From NCBI GenBank assembly GCA_945862275.1, contig CAMAYA010000072.1, positions 1 to 6,403 on the forward strand: DNA of 6,403 bases, given 5' to 3'. Of this stretch, positions 1 through 5,807 are shown piece by piece (the first letter of the stretch is position 1; every line of letters begins with the position of its first letter). The stretch comes from Legionella genomosp. 1 (GTDB taxonomy: Bacteria; Pseudomonadota; Gammaproteobacteria; Legionellales; Legionellaceae). A program made the translations under genes and the position numbers. The notes under the pieces were generated by a model that worked only from the letters and a program-made list of their open reading frames with translations, ran no database searches and was not told the origin of the DNA.

Positions 1-192
1 AAGACCGCGATGATAACGTAACGCGGAAAAAATCGTTTGCCTACCAAATAGGTGACGCAAACCAATGGGGTTTGCGCCAAGTAAGCTTGTTAGAGGGGGA
101 TGTCAGCCGGAATGACTCTGGTGAGCTGAAACCTTTTTTAGTATCCCGGTGGGTGCAAGTCCCACATGATAGAGCCTAACGGGCAGTCACAG
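1..192. other. Structured non-coding stretch, possible mobile-RNA (group II intron-like) remnant
   Basis: No credible reading frame is present here. An 8-bp perfect stem pairs 56-63 with 69-76 (CGCAAACC/GGTTTGCG, 5-base loop), and a 5-bp stem pairs 149-153 with 161-165 around the loop TGCAAGT. The GGGTGCAAGTCCCAC stretch resembles strings found in domain I of bacterial group II introns, which is the only reason for the suggestion. No reverse transcriptase and no domain V hairpin is visible, and the left edge is outside the window. It could equally be decayed intergenic sequence. Confidence 0.25.
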
Positions 193-198
193 AACCAA

Positions 199-221
199 TG
201 GGGTCAGACCGGATTGATTTT
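199..221 (+). promoter_or_regulatory. RAYT-associated upstream motif (GGGGTCAGACC)
   Basis: TGGGGTCAGACC followed by GGATTGATTTTC stands about 50 bases before the transposase gene. From general knowledge, a palindromic GGGGTC-A-GACCCC followed by ATTGATTTT commonly precedes transposase genes of this kind in proteobacteria, and it may be part of the element's end or a hairpin recognised by the transposase. Here the right arm has changed to GACCGG, leaving a GGTC-A-GACC core (202-210). Confidence 0.55.
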
Positions 222-269
222 CAAGAAAAGCTGATTTAAACTGCGTGTTTTGAAAACAGGGTACTTTAA

Positions 270-806
270 ATGGCACGTCATCCACGTTTTATCCTACCTG
301 TGCAACCGCAACATGTAATAGAACGAGGGAATAATCGTCAGCCGATTTTTTGCAGAGCTAGAGATCATGCGTTTTATTTAGAGAAGCTGATGCAAGCAGC
401 GAATGAACATGACTGCCCGCTTCATGCATATGTGCAAATGACAAACCACGTGCATCTGTTGGTTTCACCGGCAAGACAAGACGGTCTTGGCAAAATGATG
501 CAGATGCTTGGGCGCTATTATGTCCAGGATTTCAATTACAATTATCACCGCACAGGTACGCTACGGGAGGGACGATACAAGGCTAGTTTGATTAGCTCAG
601 AGCAATATTTATTCACTTGCATGCGTTATATTGAGCTTAATCCGGTAAGGGCACTAATATACTGCTGTTGGGCCAAGGCACCAGAAACACATATAAATCT
701 ATTTAACTTGCGAAGACATTCCTTTATTATCCATTATTCAATAAAAATAAAAAATGAGGGATCAAGCCATGAAGACAACCCAATATCCTCTTCTATCGTT
801 AATTAG
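270..806 (+). CDS. REP-associated tyrosine transposase (Y1/HUH family) with replaced C-terminus
   Basis: This is a single-strand DNA transposase-like protein of the IS200/IS605-related RAYT group, which acts on palindromic REP-type hairpins. The N-terminus MARHPRFILPVQPQHVIERGNNRQ is typical. The HUH pair is visible as H60-V-H62 in TNHVHLLV. The block CMRYIELNPVRA (117-128) aligns with the E. coli RAYT segment carrying the catalytic tyrosine, making Y120 the likely nucleophile. A common GTLWEGRYKA block reads GTLREGRYKA (R99). Homology stops near residue 128 (base 653). The expected following segment (PWSS-type) is absent, and the last 50 residues resemble nothing known and read into the next gene's start. 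An AGGG ribosome site lies 8 bases before the ATG. It is therefore a truncated copy; whether it is still active is unknown. Confidence 0.85.
   Translation: MARHPRFILPVQPQHVIERGNNRQPIFCRARDHAFYLEKLMQAANEHDCPLHAYVQMTNHVHLLVSPARQDGLGKMMQMLGRYYVQDFNYNYHRTGTLREGRYKASLISSEQYLFTCMRYIELNPVRALIYCCWAKAPETHINLFNLRRHSFIIHYSIKIKNEGSSHEDNPISSSIVN
668..697 (+). promoter_or_regulatory. Candidate sigma70 promoter for the fadL-like gene
   Basis: TTGGGC (668-673) and TATAAA (692-697) are separated by 18 bases and lie about 70 bases before the fadL-like start. They fall inside the non-homologous tail of the transposase frame, which fits that tail being ancestral fadL upstream DNA. The match is moderate and positional only. 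Confidence 0.35.
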
Positions 807-2145
807 TACAACGGTTATTACCATCATGTGTAGCCAGTCAGCACAAGCGGGTGCTTTTTCTTTATATTCAGAAAGTAGTGCTGCGGCCATTGGGAATTAT
901 GCCGCGGGTGTTTCTGCGGAAGCGGCTGATGCATCAACTGCTTGGTATAATCCGGCTGGTTTGGTTCTATTAAAAAAACAGGAACTGGTATTCAGTGGTG
1001 TTGGTGTTTTTCCTAGTAGTAAATTAACCGGGACCAGTACGTTTGCAACAGATGGTCTCACTTCATATAACCAGTCATTTTCAGGAATACAAGCCGGAAA
1101 AAATGCGTTGGTTCCCGCCATTCATTATGCTTTACCGTTAGGCGAACGAGCCGCTTTTGGTTTGAGTATTGTTTCGCCATTTGGGTTATCCACTCAATAT
1201 AGTGTTGACTCACCCGTACGTTACGCCGCGACATTATCTCAATTGCGTACAATCGATGTGTCTCCTGATATTGCTGGTAAAATAACCGATAAATTCTCCG
1301 TTGGTTTGGGTCTTGATTTTCAATCGGCTTCGGTTAAACTAAATGCTGTACAAGGTGCCCCGTCTTTTCTGCAGTCCATAGGCCAGCCCCCGACACTGTG
1401 GGATTCTACATCTGATAATAAAGGCAATTCTTTTGCAATGGGCTTTCACACCGGTGTTATGGGTGTATTCAATGATGATCACACACGTGTGGGATTGAAT
1501 TACCAGTCAAAAATGTCGCATCGATTTACAGGTACAAGTACGCTAACAGGTCGATTGGCTGATCCTACGTCAGGTTTTCTTAATTCGTCGGCCGTATTTA
1601 CCAATGATCTTCTGATTAGTAATTCGATTACTTTGCCAGATTTACTGACATTGAGTGCGTATCAAGATGTGAATGCTAAACTCGCATTACTGGGATCTGT
1701 GGTTTATACCGGTTGGAGTTCATATAAAACCATTCAGTTAGATCATGTTGCCGCTTACACAGCCACCACAGGCCTAGCAGGGGTTACTTCAACATCCACT
1801 GAAGATTATCGTGATGCATGGAGAGTTGGGATTGGAGCGAATTATCACATGACGGATAAATGGATGATGCGTGTGGGTGGTGGATATGATCAAACACCAA
1901 CGGTTGAATCTGAACGTAACGTACGCTCGCCAGATGCCAGTCGCTGGGCGTTATCCGTTGGGTCACATTACCAATTCCGACCTAACATGGGCGTGGATGT
2001 AGGTTATACGTATTTGCGCACAACGAACAATGCAATTGTGAACAAAACTCAAGCGTTGGGTACCACGTCATCGTATAACGTGAATGCGCTGGCGAAAATT
2101 AGTGCGCAGTTGGTTGGCGCGCAGTTGGTGTGGGCGATTGATTAA
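769..2145 (+). CDS. FadL/OmpP1/TodX-family outer-membrane transport protein
   Basis: This is a 458-residue outer-membrane beta-barrel of the family that takes up long-chain fatty acids or other hydrophobic compounds by lateral diffusion. I chose the ATG at 769, not the in-frame ATG at 754, because GAGGGA (756-761) sits 7 bases before it and the protein then starts with a clean signal peptide (residues 1-27, cleavage after AQA). The mature N-terminus GAFSLYSESSAAAIGNYAAG, followed by ADASTAWYNPAGL (NPAG at 61-64), is the family hallmark. The rest is the expected alternation of barrel strands and polar loops, and the length is normal. C21 lies in the signal region without a proper lipobox. The protein ends VWAID rather than in the usual terminal aromatic residue. 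The substrate cannot be told from sequence. A decayed transposase follows directly. Confidence 0.9.
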   Translation: MKTTQYPLLSLISTTVITIMCSQSAQAGAFSLYSESSAAAIGNYAAGVSAEAADASTAWYNPAGLVLLKKQELVFSGVGVFPSSKLTGTSTFATDGLTSYNQSFSGIQAGKNALVPAIHYALPLGERAAFGLSIVSPFGLSTQYSVDSPVRYAATLSQLRTIDVSPDIAGKITDKFSVGLGLDFQSASVKLNAVQGAPSFLQSIGQPPTLWDSTSDNKGNSFAMGFHTGVMGVFNDDHTRVGLNYQSKMSHRFTGTSTLTGRLADPTSGFLNSSAVFTNDLLISNSITLPDLLTLSAYQDVNAKLALLGSVVYTGWSSYKTIQLDHVAAYTATTGLAGVTSTSTEDYRDAWRVGIGANYHMTDKWMMRVGGGYDQTPTVESERNVRSPDASRWALSVGSHYQFRPNMGVDVGYTYLRTTNNAIVNKTQALGTTSSYNVNALAKISAQLVGAQLVWAID

Positions 2146-2199
2146 CCCGCGAGATATGTTACAAAATAGGTAAGTGGGGCTCTTATGTACCTGAACGTT

Positions 2200-2246
2200 T
2201 GCGTTACCGGTTTTGAAACAAACCGGAAAACGCAGACGGTAACGCA
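2200..2246. repeat. Nested inverted repeat downstream of fadL-like gene
   Basis: TGCGTTACCG (2200-2209) is perfectly inverted as CGGTAACGCA (2237-2246). Overlapping it is a tighter perfect pair, CCGGTTT (2207-2213) and AAACCGG (2220-2226), with a 6-base loop. The two pairings share bases 2207-2209 and so are mutually exclusive. There is no T-run after either, so an intrinsic terminator is not supported. It lies at the terminal edge of the IS66 remnant and may belong to that element's end. Confidence 0.6.
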
Positions 2247-2251
2247 CAGGT

Positions 2252-2897
2252 TTTGATACATCCGTAAAAAACACCGCTGGTAATTTCCCATCGAATAAGC
2301 ACTGCAATGCATCCGTAGGTGAGACATCATGTTTCTGTGCTGTGAGCAAGTAACTTCGTATGCGGCAGAACATTTTAGCGCCATCCATTGACCTAAAACA
2401 GCCCGATATTTTCTGTTGTACCTTTGAAATGTGGCAAAATCCCAATCTCATCCATGGCCTTACTTCCACGTTTTTCATGAGGATAAAAATAAGTCCACCG
2501 TTCATTTGAGGCATTGTGCAACCAAATGCGCTTACCGTTTACATTGATCCCCGTTTCATCGGCGTGGATTAGTGTGCCATGAATGAGTTTGTACTGGGAT
2601 AAATATACCGCATGCGATTTGACCGACTTTCCATATTGAATCGGACGGGTAAGGCCATCAGGGAAGACAGCAACATAGCGTTTGCCTTTATCGTTCTCAA
2701 GCACCTCTGCACGATATTCTGTCAGGCTTTAAATTTTTACCGGTGCGGCCTGGTTGCCCGCCTGGCTTGTTGTTTGTGGTCCCTTTATTCCCTTTTCCGC
2801 GGTACGGATCAGCTGATGGCGGCTTGCTACTGTTTCGGCTAGTCAGTGAAAGACGTCCAACCATTAAGCTAATAATAGTTAACAGCAACTCAAACAT
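2252..2897 (-). pseudogene. IS66-family transposase remnant (internally deleted, frameshifted)
   Basis: Four recognisable IS66 transposase blocks remain in order on the minus strand. Block 1 (2897 to about 2730) is the N-terminus, with NSSKPPSADP and NKPGGQPGRTGKNLKP. Block 2 (about 2730-2580), in another frame, reads LTEYRAEVLENDKGKRYVAVFPDG through AVYLSQYKL. Block 3 (about 2580-2420) reads HADETGINVNGKRIWLHNAS through MDEIGILPHFKG; its DETG (2549-2560) carries the first catalytic aspartate. Block 4 (about 2425-2255), in a third frame, reads VQQKISGCFRSMDGAKMFCRIRSYL through DALQCLFDGKLPAVFF. Family members have roughly 500 residues; about 200 remain. Losses lie between LKP and LTEYR, between YKL and HADETG, and between HFKG and VQQK. 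The last loss removes the second aspartate and the glutamate, so it is catalytically dead. The exact 3' end is uncertain. Confidence 0.9.
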
Positions 2898-2900
2898 GGG

Positions 2901-2950
2901 TTTTTCCAGCCTATTTTTTCGCGATATAACGCGTTTTGAGCCTGGAAAAA
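2901..2950. repeat. 9-bp perfect inverted repeat upstream of the IS66 remnant
   Basis: TTTTTCCAG (2901-2909) is matched by CTGGAAAAA (2942-2950) around 32 bases. Inside it, two CGCG tetramers (2920-2923 and 2930-2933) flank ATATAA. It begins just upstream of the remnant transposase start (ATG complement at 2895-2897), so it may be a leftover of the element's own leader or operator. No terminal inverted repeat matching the other side could be found. Confidence 0.5.
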
Positions 2951-3188
2951 TTTAGCGACATACGGGGGAGGTGCACACTGAATGATCTCGTACACAGCGA
3001 TCTATTAAACGTATTCAAGATCACAATAGAGTGATAGTCAACTACAATGACCATTTTTAAAAATAATCAAAAAAAACGTGTCAAGAGAAATTTCATCATT
3101 TTTAAAAAAAAGGCACTGTTCATTGTGGTGAATGCTTACATTTATTATAGGATTTATTATTATAGTCAGTCGTATGCTAATCAGAAAT
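2951..3188. other. AT-rich intergenic stretch, no gene seen
   Basis: No coding frame with recognisable content is present. From about 3050 it is strongly AT-rich, with A-tracts of eight at 3069-3076 and 3104-3111, and the direct repeat CATTTTTAAAAA at 3052-3063 and 3097-3108. A small ATCAC/GTGAT inverted pair lies near 3020-3034. It may be curved DNA, but nothing specific can be assigned. Confidence 0.5.
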
Positions 3189-3217
3189 AACTAAAGCCCC
3201 CGAAGGGGGCTTTAGTT
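3189..3217 (-). terminator. Strong hairpin terminator of the unknown gene
   Basis: AACTAAAGCCCCC (3189-3201) pairs perfectly over 13 bp with GGGGGCTTTAGTT (3205-3217) around a 3-base loop (GAA on plus, TTC on minus). It begins 4 bases past the stop of the minus-strand gene at 3222. The minus-strand T content after the stem is short (TTATTTCT if the last stem bases are counted). The symmetrical AAAG/CTTT ends mean it could also stop transcription coming from the left. Confidence 0.85.
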
Positions 3218-3221
3218 GGGA

Positions 3222-4061
3222 TTAAACTCCATGCGGCCTATTAGACTCAGTAATTTTGTCTTTCCCGCCTTCAATGGCCTCTTTTAATCCTTGTTTTAAT
3301 GCCGCAGCGGCGTCAGGCCTACCGAAAAAATTGACCTTAGTCTGGCTGCTCTCAAGCACTTGGCTTGCAGTTGTCTTTGGCGTTTGATAGTATTTTTCAA
3401 CGAACGCATCTTGGTTCCCAAGCCAGAACTCTGGAAACAGGAGCTTTGGAAGAAGGTTGGCAATGAAGGCAACACTCGCAGATAAAGCATTTAAAATAGG
3501 CTGAAACACGGCCAGCAACCCTGTTTCAGATTGAAATGATTGCTCCGCCTCAAGAAGCACGGTTTCAATATTTCTCACCTGAGTATCTATTCCAACAGGC
3601 GTTTGTGCATCGAATAACAGTGTTCCATAGCTTTTAATGTCATTATACAGTAGCTGAATGCGACTATCGTTGTATTGAGAATTTGTATCGAGTAAATCCC
3701 TTAATAACCTATCAAAGTCATCTTTTAATTCATTAACATCCTTTGGTGGGATCTGAACACCTACTGCCGCCAAATTTTCTTTTTGGTCGAAGGTTAATGG
3801 GATTGAAATGTCCTTTTCTGTGGCTAGTGCCATGATGTCCACATATAACGAAGTTCGGGCCGTACTTGCCTTATCTCTGTCGATACCATTTTCTATTTCA
3901 CTCAGGGGCTTTAACTTTCCGAGCTCAGATAAAATTGTCGATAAATTCTGGGGTAATTCATCTGCAGACTCGGGTCTTTTATCTAATCTTTTAAGCAGGA
4001 ATCTAAGCAGAGACTTAACCTTTCCGAGCTTGGGTCTCTTCTTTTCGTCTGGTGTTTCCAT
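3222..4061 (-). CDS. Unknown 279-residue protein
   Basis: I do not recognise this family. The start is the ATG at 4061-4059, with GGAGA (4071-4067) 5 bases before it; an in-frame TTG four codons upstream overlaps that ribosome site and is less likely. There is no signal peptide. Residues 7-30 are strongly basic (KKRPKLGKVK to LKRLDKRP) and likely helical. Residues 31-180 are mostly charged and predicted by eye to be helical. Residues 181-210 (GLLAVFQPIL to LLPKLLFP) are hydrophobic with only one charge, enough for a membrane-associated segment. The tail is polar (KEAIEGGKDKITESN). It stands alone, with its own promoter, palindrome and terminator. A secreted effector or a membrane-associated protein are possibilities only; no catalytic motif is visible. 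Confidence 0.8.
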   Translation of the reverse strand: METPDEKKRPKLGKVKSLLRFLLKRLDKRPESADELPQNLSTILSELGKLKPLSEIENGIDRDKASTARTSLYVDIMALATEKDISIPLTFDQKENLAAVGVQIPPKDVNELKDDFDRLLRDLLDTNSQYNDSRIQLLYNDIKSYGTLLFDAQTPVGIDTQVRNIETVLLEAEQSFQSETGLLAVFQPILNALSASVAFIANLLPKLLFPEFWLGNQDAFVEKYYQTPKTTASQVLESSQTKVNFFGRPDAAAALKQGLKEAIEGGKDKITESNRPHGV

Positions 4062-4079
4062 GATAATCTCCAAATAAGA

Positions 4080-4110
4080 TTGTAATCCACACTATTAATG
4101 TAGTTTACAA
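4080..4110. promoter_or_regulatory. Imperfect 31-bp palindrome, candidate operator
   Basis: TTGTAA at 4080-4085 mirrors TTACAA at 4105-4110, and 12 of 15 base pairs match around a centre at 4095. It covers the -10 box (4097-4102) and the probable transcription start of the unknown gene, the place where a dimeric repressor would block transcription. The regulator is not in the window and its identity is unknown. Confidence 0.55.
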
Positions 4111-4124
4111 GTTCTGATTGTCAA
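4097..4124 (-). promoter_or_regulatory. Sigma70-type promoter of the unknown gene
   Basis: On the minus strand, TTGACA (4124-4119) is a perfect -35 box. It is followed after 16 bases by TACATT (4102-4097), a 4-of-6 match to the -10 consensus. The start codon lies about 35 bases further on. The perfect -35 box suggests appreciable basal strength, possibly held down by the overlapping palindrome. Confidence 0.65.
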
Positions 4125-4155
4125 GTTTAATGTCGAATTGCATGTATTATGGATT

Positions 4156-4223
4156 GTAGGCCTATTTTATTGCTCACCTGGTTCGAAGCCGATTGCTGGG
4201 CACGCTTCACTTTGCCCACCCTA
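4156..4223. repeat. Dispersed GTAGGGTGGGC-type repeat (REP-like), degenerate
   Basis: On the minus strand, 4223-4197 reads GTAGGGTGGGCAAAGTGAAG and then CGTGCCCA. Sequences of this form (GTAGGGTGGGC, a variable loop, GCCCA) are familiar as dispersed intergenic repeats in many proteobacteria. Here TGGGCA (4197-4202) pairs with TGCCCA (4213-4218). A second GTAGG (4156-4160) mirrors CCTAC (4219-4223), so the unit may be longer. It lies between two divergent genes. The membership call rests on memory of the motif. Confidence 0.5.
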
Positions 4224-4300
4224 CAAAACAACCATCGTGAATAAATTGTGAGTGAGTGATGGATAGGATAGGATGGGGGATGACTTTAACAGGAGTGATG

Positions 4301-4981
4301 ATGAACAAAACAATGGGCTTCATGGCATGCCTAGTCTTCTGCACACTGGCGCATGCGGCGCGTCCTTTGCCGTTGGATACGGTGGATTTTCAAGTGAGCA
4401 CAAAGCAGTGGGTTACAACGCAAACAGCCCTGCTAACGGTCAATTTGAATGCGACGTTAGGCAACGCCGATTTGGTGAAAGCGCGCGCGGACATCTTGGA
4501 TAAATTATCCAAAATTGCCACTGGCGAGTGGCATTTGACGCAGTTTGACCGGTCTCAAGATAGCTCAGGTCTTGAGAAGCTGTCAGTCCAAGCCCAAGCG
4601 CGCGTTCCACAAAGTGGCTTAACGCAGGTGTATGAACATGCAAAATCCGTTAGCAAGCCCGGGGCGAATTACTCGGTGGGTTCGATTGAATTCACGCCTA
4701 GTTTAGAGGAAATGCAACAGGTACGAACAACATTGCGAGAGCGGCTGTACAGCCAAGCGCGCGATGAGTTGGTGCGGATTAATAAGGTCTATACAGGACA
4801 ACAGTATACATTGAATCAGCTGGTGTTTGTGGAGGGCAGTGAGCCTCCGGCTGAACCGAAAATGCTGGGAATGATGAATGCCATGGCCGTCCGGTCAGCA
4901 GCGCCTGCATTAACAGTGAGTCAAGAGTTGACCATGACCGCATTGGTTCAAGTCGCATCGAATCGTCAACAGGGAGCATGA
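4301..4981 (+). CDS. Secreted SIMPL-like (DUF541-like) protein
   Basis: The product is a 226-residue exported protein. I chose the start at 4301 because AGGAG (4291-4295) lies 5 bases before it and it gives a compact signal peptide (MNKTMGFMACLVFCTLAHA, cleaved after residue 19). In-frame ATGs at 4256, 4280 and 4298 have poorer ribosome sites. The mature part alternates strand and helix: residues 26-51 (DTVDFQVSTKQWVTTQTALL to NLNA), then 91-178 (LEKLSVQAQARVP, then YSVGSIEFTPSLEEM, then a long helix 137-160 with RTTLRERLYSQARDEL, then a closing strand LNQLVFVEG). This order matches SIMPL domains (YggE-like periplasmic proteins), whose biochemical role is not well defined. The assignment is by pattern, without clear residue identity. 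The gene is followed at once by ugpQ, suggesting an operon. The protein probably acts in the periplasm. Confidence 0.75.
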   Translation: MNKTMGFMACLVFCTLAHAARPLPLDTVDFQVSTKQWVTTQTALLTVNLNATLGNADLVKARADILDKLSKIATGEWHLTQFDRSQDSSGLEKLSVQAQARVPQSGLTQVYEHAKSVSKPGANYSVGSIEFTPSLEEMQQVRTTLRERLYSQARDELVRINKVYTGQQYTLNQLVFVEGSEPPAEPKMLGMMNAMAVRSAAPALTVSQELTMTALVQVASNRQQGA

Positions 4982-4982
4982 T

Positions 4983-5744
4983 GTGTTTGTTAAGCACCAA
5001 GTGATAGGCCACCGTGGAGCGGCGGCCTTCGCGCCTGAAAATACGCTAGCCTCTTTCAAAAAAGCCCGTGCTTTGGGGTGTGGGTTTATTGAATTTGATG
5101 TGATGTTAAGTGCGGATGGTGAGCCATTTATTTTTCATGATGAAAAATTGAATCGCACGACTAGCGGTCAAGGCGAGTTCGGGCTAGCGACGTCGGAATA
5201 TATCCAATCATTGGATGCGGGCAAGTGGTTTTCCAGGCGAAACGCCGGTGAAAAAGTGCCTACCTTGCGTGAAACATTGGCATGGATGGCTGAGTGCAAT
5301 GTACAGGCAAACATTGAAATCAAACCGTATCCGGGATTTGCTGAACAAACGACCGTTGCCGTGCTCACACAAATTAATCGCTATTGGCCAGCAGGGAAAC
5401 CATTGCCTTTAATTTCAAGCTTTAATGTGGAGGCATTGCGATTATGTCATGCCTTCTCACCGGAGATGCCCATTGGGTTGCTTTTAGAACAATGGCAGGA
5501 GAACTGGCTGGGGCTGGCGCGTGAATTGCAATGCTATTCAGTCCATTTGGGCCGTCGATTTGCCACTCGAGAACGCATCGCTGAGATAAAGCAACATGGC
5601 TATGCCGTGTGTGTTTATACTGTGAATAGCAGGCGACTGGCCGCTAAGTTATTTGATTGGGGGGTTGATGCGGTGTTTAGCGATTATTCTGACCTGTCGC
5701 GAATGCGTGGTTTTCTTCGGTTTTTGCGCTGGCGGGCGGGTTAG
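4983..5744 (+). CDS. ugpQ: Glycerophosphodiester phosphodiesterase UgpQ
   Basis: This enzyme hydrolyses glycerophosphodiesters (deacylated phospholipids) to glycerol-3-phosphate and the free alcohol. At 253 residues it is close to E. coli UgpQ in length and layout. Catalytic and metal-binding residues are visible: H10-R11 in GHRG, E19 in APENTLASF, E37 and D39 in IEFDVMLSADG, H52 in FHDEKLNRTT, and E112/K114 in ANIEIKP. The segments LPLISSFNVEAL, GLLLEQW, VYTVN and WGVDAVFSD follow as in UgpQ. There is no signal peptide, so it is cytoplasmic. The start is GTG at 4983: AGGGAG (4971-4976) is 6 bases ahead, and the nearby ATGs at 4978 and 4981 are out of frame. It begins one base after the previous gene's stop, which implies translational coupling. 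No ugpBAEC transporter genes are next to it. Confidence 0.93.
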   Translation: MFVKHQVIGHRGAAAFAPENTLASFKKARALGCGFIEFDVMLSADGEPFIFHDEKLNRTTSGQGEFGLATSEYIQSLDAGKWFSRRNAGEKVPTLRETLAWMAECNVQANIEIKPYPGFAEQTTVAVLTQINRYWPAGKPLPLISSFNVEALRLCHAFSPEMPIGLLLEQWQENWLGLARELQCYSVHLGRRFATRERIAEIKQHGYAVCVYTVNSRRLAAKLFDWGVDAVFSDYSDLSRMRGFLRFLRWRAG

Positions 5745-5807
5745 TTATTCACTCCATTTATGTTACACTATTGCGGGGATAGACATTGGATTTGGGGAAA
5801 ATGGTTT

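Noticed and set aside
2068..2160. IS66 frame running on into the antisense of fadL
   Set aside because: Family similarity ends near 2255; the remainder is simply open frame without recognisable content.
2170..2180. GTAAGTGGGGC as a terminal inverted repeat of the IS66 element
   Set aside because: It begins like some IS66 ends, but no matching inverted copy was found on the other side up to about 3150.
2142..2384. Minus-strand open frame of 80 codons
   Set aside because: It lies in a different frame over the C-terminal IS66 block, which carries the real family similarity; its own translation resembles nothing.
3808..4077. Plus-strand open frame opposite the unknown gene
   Set aside because: It is antisense to the minus-strand frame, which has a ribosome site, promoter and terminator; this one has none.
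4171..4195. GGTTCGAAGCC resembles a tRNA T-loop
   Set aside because: No acceptor stem, anticodon arm or D arm can be built around it, so it is a chance match.
5745..5807. Separate promoter for the antiporter gene (TACACT at 5764)
   Set aside because: No convincing -35 box at proper spacing; read-through from ugpQ is just as likely.
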